Assembly (NCBI GenBank): GCA_020723485.1
Contig: DYIU01000003.1
Span: 310,001-374,000 of the forward strand
Reading direction: 5' to 3'
DNA: 64,000 nucleotides
Source of the DNA: Acidimicrobium ferrooxidans
Lineage (GTDB): Bacteria; Actinomycetota; Geothermincolia; Fen-727; Anoxymicrobiaceae
This document shows positions 44,290-53,929 of the stretch, piece by piece. The notes under the pieces were generated by a model. The model ran no database searches, was not told the DNA's origin, and saw only the letters and a list, made by a program, of their open reading frames with translations. Position numbers and translations under genes: made by a program. How positions within the stretch are numbered: position 1 is the first letter of the stretch; every line of letters begins with the position of its first letter.

Positions 44290-45387
44290 CTACTTGTGCT
44301 GCAGGTGCATCAGCTCGTAGAGCGCCCTGCCCTGCTCCACGGACTTGACCCCCTTCAGGTCCACCTTGAGCTCGAGGTCCGCGTTGAAGTCGTAGTAGTA
44401 AGGGTTGGCCACCAGGTGCACCAGGGGGCGCTTCCACTCCGGGGTCCCGTCGAGCATGTCCAGCGCCTCGATGAGCTTCGGGTTCCGGATGGTCAGGGCG
44501 ATGTCGCCCTCGTCGGAGTGCCAGGTCCAGTCCAGCTTTGTCGGGTAGGAGCCACCAAGGGGACCGTCCACGTAGTCGCTGGTCTCCAACCTCAGCGGCA
44601 GGCCGTTGTCAGTGAGCACCTCCTCGCCCCTTGCGAGCATCAGTGTGGGCATGTTGAGGCTGCCCACGAACGGGACGTAGGGCGTCACCATCTGGACGAA
44701 GACAACCGTGAAATCGCCCACGTGCGCCCTGCCCCAGTACCAGTGGTCTATGGCGCTCTGCAGGGAGAAGTTACCCCAGTTGTGGTCGTGGTAGCAGGTG
44801 CCTTTCACCTGCTTCTTCTCCCCCTTGAACGTCACGGTGCCCTCCACGGTGCCGAAGGTCACGGGGACCACCCAGCCGAAATATCTCTCCTCCTTGCGTC
44901 CCCCGTAGGTTATGCCCGAGCCGGGCCTCCAGGAAGGACCGACGCGCGTCAGGGTCAGGTCGACCGCGCAGTCGTCGGCCTCGGCTTGCATCTCGTACCG
45001 GTTCAGGTCACCTTTGACCGTGTTGGGCCCTATGCGCACATCACATCCCTCGACAGACGCCGAGAGGTCGCCGGGCTCAAACTCCTTTGTGAGCCTGACC
45101 TTGTCACCCTCCGCGGATTTCATGATGAGCAGAAGGGTGGGGCGCAGGTCTCCCTTCGGGTTGTTCGCCGGCCGGCTGGTGTAGGTGACGACCGCGGTGG
45201 ACCCGTCATCGAACTCGCAGTCGAAGTACCACCACTCGAACGTGCCGGGCTTGTCCTTGGTGCGGTAGCCGTCCTCCCAGGGCTCGACGACACCTGCCTT
45301 GAGCCCCTCGCGCGCCAGCGACTCTGCAGTGCCCTTCTCCATCCGCTCCTTGATATCGGGAAACCTGTCCTCCAGTTCCTTTGCCAT
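44290..45387 (-). CDS. CrtC/AttH-type lipocalin-like protein
   Basis: 365 residues. FEWWYFD near residue 50 and GTCYHDHNWGN near 215 are the signatures of the AttH/CrtC fold, two lipocalin-like halves that include carotenoid 1,2-hydratase. No other carotenoid gene is near, so a generic hydrophobic-ligand or lipid-modifying role is safer. GGAG precedes ATG 45387, preferred to the two-codon-longer start. Confidence 0.75.
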   Translation of the reverse strand: MAKELEDRFPDIKERMEKGTAESLAREGLKAGVVEPWEDGYRTKDKPGTFEWWYFDCEFDDGSTAVVTYTSRPANNPKGDLRPTLLLIMKSAEGDKVRLTKEFEPGDLSASVEGCDVRIGPNTVKGDLNRYEMQAEADDCAVDLTLTRVGPSWRPGSGITYGGRKEERYFGWVVPVTFGTVEGTVTFKGEKKQVKGTCYHDHNWGNFSLQSAIDHWYWGRAHVGDFTVVFVQMVTPYVPFVGSLNMPTLMLARGEEVLTDNGLPLRLETSDYVDGPLGGSYPTKLDWTWHSDEGDIALTIRNPKLIEALDMLDGTPEWKRPLVHLVANPYYYDFNADLELKVDLKGVKSVEQGRALYELMHLQHK

Positions 45388-45477
45388 GATCACTCCGTTC
45401 TCGCGAGGAAGCGCCCGTCCACTCAGCCCACGGTATACGATGACGTCAGGAAAAGGAAGATGGAATGCTCTTGCCGG

Positions 45478-46845
45478 TCACTTCCTGAGCACTCTCTCGA
45501 GCGGCATTATCATGCGCTTGTTGGCGTCCTTGTACATCTGCTTTCTCATGGAGGGTATCCGGCGCATAGAGAAGAAGAGGAGGTTCATCGCCTGTACCTT
45601 CAGGTCCGTCAGCGGGAAGTCGTACATCCGGTTCTCCCGGTAGAACTCGTGGTCGGCCTTGAATATCCCCCTCATGCTGTAGATGAGGTCCCTGAACACC
45701 TTGTGCCCGCCTACGCCCAGGAAAGACGGGGGCTTGCTCAGCCCTACGTCGATGGCCCACATCAGGTCGTCCGCCAAGGCCTTGATAAGCGCGGTGGTCT
45801 CTCCGGAATCCTCGCACTCGTCGGTCACGATGCCCACGTTCCTCGACCGCGGATTCTCGGAATAAGCCTCGAGCGTCTGCCTCAGGTTCGGTATCTGCTT
45901 GAGCGGGCCTGATATCATCCACGCGGTCGGCTTCTCACCGATGACCGGGCGGTGGCCGTTGTAGAACATGCGGTCGATGAACATCTTCCACCTGGCGGAC
46001 AGGTACCTGTCCCTGATGCTCCCCGCGTAGACCACGGCGTCCGCCGGGAGTATCTTGCCCTCTACGACGTCCCTCACGCCGTCCTTGTACATGCAGATGC
46101 CCTCGTAGATGCAGTTCAGGCACCCCAGGCATCCGCCCCGCATGTTCAGCTCATGAAGGTTGATCACCTCCACCTCGCCCGTGACGGCGCTCAGGAACGT
46201 CTCCGTCATGCGCTGGAGGTTGGAATCGCCCTCCGCCGCGTCGGTGACGAGCACTATCTTTCTGCCTGAGTCCTTTGTGACGTCCTCGACCTCGCCCGGC
46301 TCGTAGTCCGGCATCTCGCCCGGAATCCTCATGAACGTTTCACAGGTCGGCTTGCCGGTCTCGACGGCGCCGAAGAAGCCGTCCGCGAAGTTGCGAATCT
46401 GCTTCCTCTCATCAGGCCTCAGCAGGTCGTTGAACTCCGCCGAGTACCCGTCGACGTACCTCATCTGCAGGTCCTCGCACACGGCGCGCATGTAGTTATG
46501 GGCGGTGTGGTCGTAGAAGTGGGCGGACGTGGTGAAGGTGGTCGCGTACTTTTCGGCGAACGCGCCCTGTGCCCCGCGCTCGAAGACCAACTCTATGAAG
46601 CGCTTGAGTTGGGAGGGCACCAGCAGTATATAGACGGGCGTGCACCATATCACCGCCTGCGAGTCAGCCACCGTATCGATGATGGCCTGCCATCGTTCGG
46701 GCTTTCTCTCGATGTTCTTTATCTCGCGCCCGACGTGGAACACCTCGAACTCGCAGCCCGGGTGGTGCTTCTGGATGTACTTCACGTATTGAAGCGTCAC
46801 CCCGATCTCACCCTTGGGGCTTCCGTTAAGGACAGTTATCTTCAC
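45478..46845 (-). CDS. tandem flavodoxin-fold Fe-S flavoprotein
   Basis: 455 residues made of two NADPH-dependent FMN reductase-like domains. The first starts at once (KITVLNGSPKGE) and has CTPVYILLVP. The second starts near residue 215 (KIVLVTDAAEGDSN) and carries CLGCLNC...C, the compact Cys motif of iron-sulfur flavoproteins (ISF), absent from the first domain. A role in anaerobic electron transfer is inferred. GTG 46845 with GGGAG five bases upstream is preferred; the longer frame to 47001 overlaps a repeat and the neighbouring gene. Confidence 0.78.
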   Translation of the reverse strand: MKITVLNGSPKGEIGVTLQYVKYIQKHHPGCEFEVFHVGREIKNIERKPERWQAIIDTVADSQAVIWCTPVYILLVPSQLKRFIELVFERGAQGAFAEKYATTFTTSAHFYDHTAHNYMRAVCEDLQMRYVDGYSAEFNDLLRPDERKQIRNFADGFFGAVETGKPTCETFMRIPGEMPDYEPGEVEDVTKDSGRKIVLVTDAAEGDSNLQRMTETFLSAVTGEVEVINLHELNMRGGCLGCLNCIYEGICMYKDGVRDVVEGKILPADAVVYAGSIRDRYLSARWKMFIDRMFYNGHRPVIGEKPTAWMISGPLKQIPNLRQTLEAYSENPRSRNVGIVTDECEDSGETTALIKALADDLMWAIDVGLSKPPSFLGVGGHKVFRDLIYSMRGIFKADHEFYRENRMYDFPLTDLKVQAMNLLFFSMRRIPSMRKQMYKDANKRMIMPLERVLRK

Positions 46846-46918
46846 GATATCTCCCAGTTCCGTAGGTTTTTGGGGTCTACTGCCCTGTGATACTAACATG
46901 ACGCTGTCCCTCCCACCG

Positions 46919-46939
46919 CTTAATCTCAGGCCTGACCCC
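46919..46939. repeat. solo half of the second GGGGTCAG element family
   Basis: CTTAATCTCAGGCCTGACCCC matches the right arm of the 6020-6088 element with one change. The left arm is not seen nearby apart from a weak GGGGTC at about 46872, so this is a degenerate or half copy in the divergent gap between the flavoprotein and radical SAM genes. Confidence 0.65.
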
Positions 46940-47010
46940 GCCTTAAGCCACAGGCAACATGAGCTTATGTCATGGCGATTTCGCCTCGCAGCGGTTATCA
47001 TGCGACCGTC

Positions 47011-48318
47011 ATGAAGTCTCAGAAGGTCCTCGTCATAAGCGAGAACATGTGCAAGGACAGCCTCGTCCCGTTCCCGCTGGGTCCGGCATGGATAGCGGCG
47101 GCGCTCGAGCGGGAGGGATACGAGGTGATGGGGCTGGACCTCATGTTCTCGGACGACCCCGGGGGGGAGTGTGCGCGGGCGGTCGAGGAGTTCCGCCCCG
47201 ACTGCATCGGTCTCTCCATCAGGAACATAGACAACCAGGACGTCGAGAACACCGAGTTCTACGTCGACAACGCGGTGCCGCTCATCGCCGCGATGAAACG
47301 GGCGTCCGGCGCTCCCATCGTGCTGGGCGGCGCCGGGTACAGCATCTACCCCACCCAGTGCCTCGAGTACCTCGGGCTCGAGTACGGGGTCGTTGGAGAG
47401 GGCGAGACGGCGTTTCCCGCCCTGCTCGAGTGCCTGGCCGCCGGCGGTGACCCGCGCAGGGTCCCCGGCGTCGCTACCCGCCTTGACGGGGTCGCCTCCC
47501 CCGGCTCTCCCGGCGCCCGGCCCGACCTCGCGTCGCTACCTGCGCCGGACAGGCGGATGTTCGACGTCACGCGCTATGACTGGCACCCGGAGCTCGGCCC
47601 GCCGCTGTACGTCCCCAACATCCAGTCCCGGCGCGGCTGTGCCCGGCGCTGCATCTACTGCTCGACCCCGGACATAGAGGGCTCGAAGGTCCGCGTCAGG
47701 CCGGTTAAGGCGGTCGCGGACGAGATGGAGTCCATGGAACATGAGTTCGGCCTCGGCCTCGCGATAATCAACGACTCACTCTTCAACGTCCCCGAGGAGT
47801 ACGCGCTCGACCTCTGCCGCGAGTTCATCGAACGCGGCCCCGGGATACGGTGGTCGACGGGGCTTGACCCGTCCGCGTCGGACGAGCTGCTCGAGACGAT
47901 GGCCCGCGCGGGATGCACGAACCTCAGCATGGGGAACGAGAGCGGGTGCGACCACATCCTCATGAGACTGAGGAAGGGGTTCGGCGTGGCGGACGTCGAG
48001 AGGGCCGTGCGGACCGCGAAATCCGTCGGCATCAAGATAAACTGCTTCCTGCTGCTCGGCGGGCCGGGAGAGACCCGCGAGACCATCGACGAGAGCGTCG
48101 AGCTCCTGGACAGGCTCGCCCCGGAAACGGTGAACGTCTCACCAGGCGTGCGTATCTACCCCAACACCGAGCTGGCCGCGATAGCGGTGGAAGAGGGGGT
48201 CATCAGCCCCGACGACGACCTGCTCCTGCCGAGGTTCTACGTCGCCCCGGCGGTGAAGGACTGGCTCTTCGACTACACGCGGGAGATACTCGAGGCGCGG
48301 AACGGCTGGGAACAGTAG
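47011..48318 (+). CDS. B12-binding radical SAM protein
   Basis: 435 residues. The N-terminal B12-binding-like Rossmann domain (about 1-130) includes VLGGAGYSIYP and GVVGEGE. The radical SAM domain has CARRCIYC (Cys210, 214, 217) as its cluster-binding CxxxCxxC, followed by INDSLFN and SMGNESG. Such proteins catalyse methylations or rearrangements on diverse substrates. No substrate can be named. ATG 47011 is chosen to fit the family N-terminus; ATG 46972 is possible. Confidence 0.85.
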   Translation: MKSQKVLVISENMCKDSLVPFPLGPAWIAAALEREGYEVMGLDLMFSDDPGGECARAVEEFRPDCIGLSIRNIDNQDVENTEFYVDNAVPLIAAMKRASGAPIVLGGAGYSIYPTQCLEYLGLEYGVVGEGETAFPALLECLAAGGDPRRVPGVATRLDGVASPGSPGARPDLASLPAPDRRMFDVTRYDWHPELGPPLYVPNIQSRRGCARRCIYCSTPDIEGSKVRVRPVKAVADEMESMEHEFGLGLAIINDSLFNVPEEYALDLCREFIERGPGIRWSTGLDPSASDELLETMARAGCTNLSMGNESGCDHILMRLRKGFGVADVERAVRTAKSVGIKINCFLLLGGPGETRETIDESVELLDRLAPETVNVSPGVRIYPNTELAAIAVEEGVISPDDDLLLPRFYVAPAVKDWLFDYTREILEARNGWEQ

Positions 48319-48340
48319 GACGATAGAAAGAGTCCGGGGC

Positions 48341-48628
48341 CTAGAAAGCCTCCTCGAGCACTCTTACCTGGCTTTTGTTGAGCCCCTTCATGTTATTGAG
48401 GAAGAAGACGAATACTCCCACCTTGAACATCGAGTTCCTCTTCTGGAAGTCCAGGGAGATGTTGTGGACTCTTTCCAGGTTCTTCTCCTGGTTGCCCTGC
48501 AGGAAGACGTAGAACACGTCGTCCCATTCGTCGTTAGACTTGAAATGCACGGGTTCGGTGGACCTGAACACAGCCGCCACGTCGGGCACTTCCCTTATCT
48601 GCTCGACCAGCTTTCTCGTGATGTCCAT
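48341..48628 (-). CDS. small protein of unknown function
   Basis: 95 residues from ATG 48628, with GGAG eight bases upstream (an in-frame ATG also lies at 48643). The sequence is alpha-beta, with no recognised motif: it ends NNMKGLNKSQVRVLEEAF. It converges on the radical SAM gene 23 bases away. Confidence 0.55.
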   Translation of the reverse strand: MDITRKLVEQIREVPDVAAVFRSTEPVHFKSNDEWDDVFYVFLQGNQEKNLERVHNISLDFQKRNSMFKVGVFVFFLNNMKGLNKSQVRVLEEAF

Positions 48629-48869
48629 ATCCAGGTCTCCCATTCACTTAATACATAGCACGCTGCGTCCGCTGTCTTGTCGCGAGGAGCGGCTCCCGCG
48701 TCCCTCACCTATATGTTCGGCCGGTATGGCAAATCACTTCAGTTGCTCTGGTAAAAAGCCATACCTACCCGGACTACCATCGGGATTCTTTCTTCGAGCG
48801 CCTGGCGTATAGAATAGTGTGCCGAGCAGTGAAAGCGACCCGGACCGTCCCGGGCATGAAAGGTGAGCC

Positions 48870-49556
48870 GTGCAGATAACCCTTCTGGGAAACAGCACAC
48901 TTCTACTGGAGCTCTCAGGGCTCCGCATCCTCACGGACCCCTGGTGGGGGCAGTTCGAAGTACTCCGGGGAGTGCCGATGGCGGCGGATCCCGGGCTCCG
49001 CGAGCGGATAGACCTGATGCTCGTCTCGCACAACCACCTGGACCACTGGTCCAGGTCTGCCATAATGCTCGCCCGCAGCCAGGGGATACCTGTCATCGGC
49101 TCCGAGAAGGCCGTCCGGAGGGCTTCCACGTACAGGCACTCAGACGCCGTAGTGGCAAGACCGGGTGACAGGGTCGACTTCGAAGGGGTCGCCATAACCG
49201 CTGTTCCCGCCTTCCACCTGTGGGCGCCGGATGCCGTGGGCTTCGTCATCGATGGCGAGAAGAACGTCTACTTCTCAGGCGATACGCGCCGCGAGCCCGC
49301 GCTCGTAGAGGCCCTGAAGCCGTTCAGGCTTGACGTCGCGTTCCTGCAGGTCTCCTGCTCGGATTACCCGCTCATCGGTAAGCACGGGATGAGACTGGAG
49401 GACGCGGCCCTGCTCGCAGCCGAGGTCGGGCCCTCGCTCGTCATCCCCATCCACTACCACGGCAGGGGTAAGGTGCTCCGGCAGAGCGAGCTCGAGGCGT
49501 GGGAGCCCGGGGCTCCCGCGGCGGTCCTCGAGCCCGGTGTCCCCCTCGAGCTCTGA
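48870..49556 (+). CDS. metallo-beta-lactamase-fold hydrolase (UPF0173-like)
   Basis: 228 residues. SHNHLDHW (His54, His56, Asp58, His59) is the metal-binding HxHxDH motif, YFSGDTR carries a later Asp ligand and IPIHYHG the last His. The size and the short N-terminal strand pair fit the UPF0173/UlaG-like group, often acting on phospho- or cyclic esters. GTG 48870 has AAAGGTG upstream. Confidence 0.85.
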   Translation: MQITLLGNSTLLLELSGLRILTDPWWGQFEVLRGVPMAADPGLRERIDLMLVSHNHLDHWSRSAIMLARSQGIPVIGSEKAVRRASTYRHSDAVVARPGDRVDFEGVAITAVPAFHLWAPDAVGFVIDGEKNVYFSGDTRREPALVEALKPFRLDVAFLQVSCSDYPLIGKHGMRLEDAALLAAEVGPSLVIPIHYHGRGKVLRQSELEAWEPGAPAAVLEPGVPLEL

Positions 49557-49652
49557 GCCGAAGACCGATTTCGCGACCGCTTGCAGGATAACGGCGTGTT
49601 TTGATTAAATCGACCTGCGCACGGGGGACATCCGGCAAAAGGGGGGATTCCA

Positions 49653-52358
49653 ATGAGATTTCACCATGGGCACCTGCTGACTGTCGGAAGGTGCGGCTGG
49701 AAGAACAGGTGGGTTGTGATTCTCGCAATTATGACCATGGCGGCAACGCTCACCATCCTCGCCGGCCCGGCGCTCGCGGACGTGGGGACCGTACTCCTTG
49801 CCTCGAGCAGGGCGAACGGCACCCAGGGCAACAATCCGAGTGCCCTTTCGGCGATCAGCCGCAGTGGACGTTACGCTGCTTTTACCTCCCTGGCGACCGA
49901 CCTGGTCAGCCCTGTCACCGCCGGACAGCAGAACTTCAGGAAGGACCTCTCGACCGGCGCGATAGTGCTTATCTCCTCCAACGCGTCGGGCGTCCAGGGC
50001 GACAACCTGAGCGCTTACCCGAGCCTGAGCTATGACGGGCGCTACTCGGCATTCGAGTCCCAGGCTACCAACTTCCTGGCGGCGCCTACGTCTGGCCAGC
50101 AGATATTCCGCAAGGACCTCGACACCGGCGGGATAGTGCTGGTCTCGGCCAACGCGGCCGGGACCCAGGGGAACGGCGTGAGCCAGTTCAGCGCGATAAG
50201 CGCGGACGGTCGCTTCGTGGTATTCGTATCATCTTCCACCAACCTGCTGGCGGCGCCCACGACGGGCCAGCAGCTATTCCGCAAGGACCTCATGACCGGG
50301 GCGGTCGCCCTGGTGTCTGCAAACGCCGCGGGGAACGAGGGGAACGCCGGGAGCTCTTTCCCCGACGTAAGCGCGAACGGGCGCTTCGTGTCATTCATGT
50401 CCGCAGCTACCAACCTGCTCGCCGCGCCCACGACCGGCACCCAGGTGTTCCGCAAGGACCTGGCGACTGGAGCCGTGAGCCTGGCGTCGGCGAACGTATC
50501 CGGTGTCGAGGGTAACAACGTCAGCTTGTTCCCCCAGATAAGCCCCGAGGGCAACTACGTAGTCTTCATCTCGCCGGCCACCAACCTCGTGACGCCGGCG
50601 ACCACCGGCATAATGCAGGTGTTCATGAAGAACATCGCCAGTGGGCAGGTGATGCTAATCTCGGCGAACGCCGCCGGAGTCGAGGGTAACGCCGCCAGCT
50701 CCTTCGGTGGGAGTGTGAGCGCGGGCGGCAACTACGTGACGTTCGCGTCGGCTGCCACGAACCTGGTCACACCCGCAACCACGAATACACAGGTTTTCCG
50801 CAAGGAGACTGCGACGGGGGCCGTCGCGCTGGTGTCAGCTAACGCGGCCGGGACTCAGGGCAACAACGGGAGTGCCAACCAGTTCACATCATGCATCTCA
50901 AACGAGGGACGGTTCAGCGTGTTCTACTCGACCGCCACCGACCTGGTGACGCCCGCGACCACCGGCCAGCAGGTGTTCCGCAAGGAGCTCTCCGTCCCCT
51001 TCTACTTCGCGGAGGGGAGCTGCCGGCCCGGATTCGACCCGTACATCACCATCCAGAACGCGGGGGGGGCGTCGGCGAACGTCAAGATAACCTACATGAG
51101 GGGCGACGGGACCACCACGGACCAGACCCTCGCGGTGGCCGCCCATGCCCGCAGCACGGTGACGGTCAAGCAGACGCTGGGCGAGGCCAACGACGACGCC
51201 CACGACTTCAGCTGCAAGGTGGAGTGCACCAACGGGCAGACCATAATCGCCGAGCGGCCGATGTACTTCAACTACAAGCCCGGGGTGCTCAACTGGAACG
51301 ACGGCAGCGACGTGGTGGGGGCGCTCGCGCCGACAACCGCCTTCTACTTCGCCGAGGGCTCATGCCGGCCGGGGCTTGACCCGTACCTGACCATCCAGAA
51401 CCCTGGGGGTGCGGCCTCAGACGTAAAGATAACCTACATGAGGGGCGACGGCACCACCACCGAGCAGACCCTCACGGTGGGGGCCCACGCCCGCAGCACG
51501 GTGACCGTCAAGCAGACCCTGGGCGAGGCCAACGACGACGCCCATGACTTCAGCTGCAAGGTCGAGAGCACCAACGGGCAGAACATCGTGGTCGAGCGCC
51601 CGATGTACTTCAACTACAAGCCGGGGGTGCTGAACTGGAACGGGGGCAGCGACGTGGTGGGCGCGATAATCGCCATGCCCAACTACTACTTCGCGGAAGG
51701 AAGCTGCCGGCCGGGCCTTGACCCGTACCTCACTATCCAGAACCCGAACGCCACCGGGGCTGACGTCAAGATAACCTACATGAGAGGCAACGGGACCACC
51801 ACCGAGCAGACGCTCTCGGTGGCAGCCAACGCCCGAAGCACGGTGACAGTCAAGCAGACCCTGGGCGAGGCCAACGACGACGCGCACGACTTCAGCTGCA
51901 AGGTGGAATGCACCAACGGGCTCGACATCATCGCCGAGCGCCCCATGTACTTCAACTACAATCCCGGGGTGCTCAACTGGACGGGCGGCCATGACGTGGT
52001 CGGCGAGATCGCGCCCGACGTCGCCTACTTCTTCGCCGAGGGCACCTGCCGGCCCGGGTTCGACCCGTACCTGACCATCCAGAACCCGGGAGGCGCGCAG
52101 GCCAACGTGAAGATAACCTACATGAGGGGCAACGGGACCACCACGGAGCAGACGCTCTCGGTGGCGGCGAACGCCCGCAACACGGTGACGGTCAAGCAGA
52201 CGCTGGGCGAGGGCGATGACGACGCCCACGACTTCAGCTGCAAGGTTGAGTGCACCAACGGGCAGAGCATCATAGCCGAGCGTCCCATGTACCTGAACTA
52301 CAAGCCGGGCGTGCTCAACTGGAACGGCGGCACCGACGTGGTAGGTTTCACCTTCTAG
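49653..52358 (+). CDS. secreted protein with TolB/PD40-like propeller and four nearly identical repeat modules
   Basis: 901 residues. A signal peptide (about 18-44) precedes seven or more repeats of the type SxDGRxxxFxSxATNL, like WD40/PD40 (TolB-like) propeller blades. Four modules follow, 114 codons apart, each with YFAEG[ST]CRPGxDPYxTIQN, VKITYMRG[DN]GTTT, TVTVKQTLGE, DAHDFSCKVE and ERPMYxNYKPGVLNW. It is presumably exported; there is no membrane anchor at the end. AGGGGGG precedes ATG 49653. Confidence 0.82.
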   Translation: MRFHHGHLLTVGRCGWKNRWVVILAIMTMAATLTILAGPALADVGTVLLASSRANGTQGNNPSALSAISRSGRYAAFTSLATDLVSPVTAGQQNFRKDLSTGAIVLISSNASGVQGDNLSAYPSLSYDGRYSAFESQATNFLAAPTSGQQIFRKDLDTGGIVLVSANAAGTQGNGVSQFSAISADGRFVVFVSSSTNLLAAPTTGQQLFRKDLMTGAVALVSANAAGNEGNAGSSFPDVSANGRFVSFMSAATNLLAAPTTGTQVFRKDLATGAVSLASANVSGVEGNNVSLFPQISPEGNYVVFISPATNLVTPATTGIMQVFMKNIASGQVMLISANAAGVEGNAASSFGGSVSAGGNYVTFASAATNLVTPATTNTQVFRKETATGAVALVSANAAGTQGNNGSANQFTSCISNEGRFSVFYSTATDLVTPATTGQQVFRKELSVPFYFAEGSCRPGFDPYITIQNAGGASANVKITYMRGDGTTTDQTLAVAAHARSTVTVKQTLGEANDDAHDFSCKVECTNGQTIIAERPMYFNYKPGVLNWNDGSDVVGALAPTTAFYFAEGSCRPGLDPYLTIQNPGGAASDVKITYMRGDGTTTEQTLTVGAHARSTVTVKQTLGEANDDAHDFSCKVESTNGQNIVVERPMYFNYKPGVLNWNGGSDVVGAIIAMPNYYFAEGSCRPGLDPYLTIQNPNATGADVKITYMRGNGTTTEQTLSVAANARSTVTVKQTLGEANDDAHDFSCKVECTNGLDIIAERPMYFNYNPGVLNWTGGHDVVGEIAPDVAYFFAEGTCRPGFDPYLTIQNPGGAQANVKITYMRGNGTTTEQTLSVAANARNTVTVKQTLGEGDDDAHDFSCKVECTNGQSIIAERPMYLNYKPGVLNWNGGTDVVGFTF
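51000..52358 (+). repeat. four tandem 342-base coding repeats
   Basis: Module starts fall at 51000, 51342, 51684 and 52026, exactly 342 bases apart. Long blocks are nearly identical in DNA as well as protein (for example AAGATAACCTACATGAGG). This points to recent duplication or ongoing gene conversion, unlike the diverged modules in the sister proteins. Confidence 0.85.
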
Positions 52359-52564
52359 TTCCGGCTATAGCGGCAGTCCGTGCCGGGCTCGAGTCCCGGT
52401 CGCGGGCCCGGGTCATGGCGGCCCTCCGGAAGAGATTCCTGGGGGCCGCCTTTCCCGTCACCATCCCTGGCCAGGCCGGATTGCCCGTCCGCGGCTCATC
52501 AAGTTTCCGCAACTTGCCGAACCTATACCTGGAATGTTCGCATAGACAGAGAGGACCAGCGCGT

Positions 52565-53641
52565 ATGATAGAGGTGAACCGGTGTCCTGAATGCGGTGTC
52601 CCGGAGATCTTCATGCAGACGCAGGTCTGGCTGAACAACGGGGACATCGTCCAGAGGGCCAATCCGTTCGCCCGCGCGGGCTTCATCGAATGCGAGAACT
52701 ACGACCCCCTCTTCAACAACATCTCCGACATCATCGGCGTCTCCATCGACCGCATCGTGACCAACATCGAAGCGGCGGTGAGCGACGTCTACATGAGGAG
52801 CGTCATCCCCACCGAGGTCATCCAGATGATCCGGGAGGGGCAGATCGAGCCGAGCGTGCTGACCGAGCCGACAATCATGCTCTGTCACATCCTGGGATTC
52901 GGGAAATACGAGTTTGTCGACAGCCGCTACGAAAGAGACGAGAACGACTTCTACAGGCAGCGCATCACGAAACCATACTCGGTTCCCATGAGCGCCGGCG
53001 ACCTTGCCGGGGTCCTGACGACCATCCTCGGGGGACACCACCAGGTCGCCTACGAGGAAGTGGACCCGGGGTGCTACGAGTACACGACCTCGTGGACGGA
53101 CCGCCCGACAGAACTGCTGGAGCGCCTGGAGCTGGAGGTCTACCACCACGTCGACGGCGACCTCGAGCTGGAGCGCTGCCCTAGCTGCGACATGCCCGGG
53201 GCGTTCGGCGGCTACAGGTGGGACGTGGAGAACGGCCTTATAACCAGCGGATTTTCGGGGAGGCGCATGACGCTCATGGGCCCGGGTACGATGGACCAGT
53301 TGTTTACGCAGCTCGAGAGTGAGCTCGGCGAGGAGATACCCCAGGTGGTGGTCGAGGCGCAGCGCCGCTTCGTCCGCACGGGTTTCTATCCCATAGAGAG
53401 GCTGAGCGACACCGCCGATTTCAGGACGCAGCTGGCCCTGCGAGGCCTCGGGAACCTCCGGGAGATGCGGATGACCCCGGCCGGCTTCGAGATGCGCATC
53501 GACAACGTGGCCGGTCACCTGATGACCATCGGGATGGTGCAGGGCCTCTTCGAGATGACATTCGACATCGATTCCCACGTCGACTGGGAGGTTTCCGAGC
53601 GCGGAGACCTCACCGTCGAGATCGTGCCTAAGGCCTCATAA
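52565..53641 (+). CDS. uncharacterised double zinc-ribbon protein, paralogue of 8280-9392
   Basis: 358 residues. CPECG opens the first half and CPSC (near residue 203) the second. Each is followed by a Trp-containing strand and a helix-rich block: LFNNISDIIGVS in half 1, LFTQLESELGEEI...EAQ in half 2. The layout is the same as the 8280-9392 protein, though overall identity looks low. No signal peptide and no known function. ATG 52565 lies about ten bases after AGAGAGGA. Confidence 0.7.
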   Translation: MIEVNRCPECGVPEIFMQTQVWLNNGDIVQRANPFARAGFIECENYDPLFNNISDIIGVSIDRIVTNIEAAVSDVYMRSVIPTEVIQMIREGQIEPSVLTEPTIMLCHILGFGKYEFVDSRYERDENDFYRQRITKPYSVPMSAGDLAGVLTTILGGHHQVAYEEVDPGCYEYTTSWTDRPTELLERLELEVYHHVDGDLELERCPSCDMPGAFGGYRWDVENGLITSGFSGRRMTLMGPGTMDQLFTQLESELGEEIPQVVVEAQRRFVRTGFYPIERLSDTADFRTQLALRGLGNLREMRMTPAGFEMRIDNVAGHLMTIGMVQGLFEMTFDIDSHVDWEVSERGDLTVEIVPKAS

Positions 53642-53659
53642 GGCCGGTCAGCCGTTGTG

Positions 53660-53929
53660 CTATCGGGTCGGCTTGCCCCTGGCGGCCTTGACCGCCCTCT
53701 TTTTCTCCACGGCCTTGCCCGCAACCTCACCTGACATCTCGTGGACGAGGCCCGCCAGGTCGTCCATGGTCTTTTTCGCGTCCGCCCGGAGCTTCAGGAC
53801 CGCGTCGAGGGCCTTCTTGTTCCCGATGTCCAGCGCCTTCAGCGCCGCAAGTCCGAACGCCGCTTCAAGGTCGCTGGGCTGCGGGATGAGCACCTGCGTC
53901 TCGGTGTTGTGCAGCTCGAGTATTCCCAT
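53660..53929 (-). CDS. small basic-tailed protein of unknown function
   Basis: 89 residues from ATG 53929, with GAGGGGG upstream; the longer frame to 54229 is rejected. A helical central region (LEAAFGLAALKALDIGNKKA, then KLRADAKKTMDDL) and a Lys/Arg/Ala-rich tail resemble phasin-like or nucleoid-associated small proteins, but this is only a resemblance. It converges on the zinc-ribbon gene. Confidence 0.6.
   Translation of the reverse strand: MGILELHNTETQVLIPQPSDLEAAFGLAALKALDIGNKKALDAVLKLRADAKKTMDDLAGLVHEMSGEVAGKAVEKKRAVKAARGKPTR

Noticed and set aside
44296-45912. 538-codon frame opposite the CrtC-like and flavoprotein genes
   Set aside because: It spans two real leftward genes and their gap, with no SD or family pattern.
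51000-52358. Regular repeats as a possible CRISPR array
   Set aside because: The 342-base period is in frame and codes for protein modules; there are no short repeats with unique spacers and no cas genes.
52380-52420. T-arm-like GGGCTCGAGTCCCGG
   Set aside because: No matching anticodon arm or acceptor stem can be folded around it, so no tRNA.
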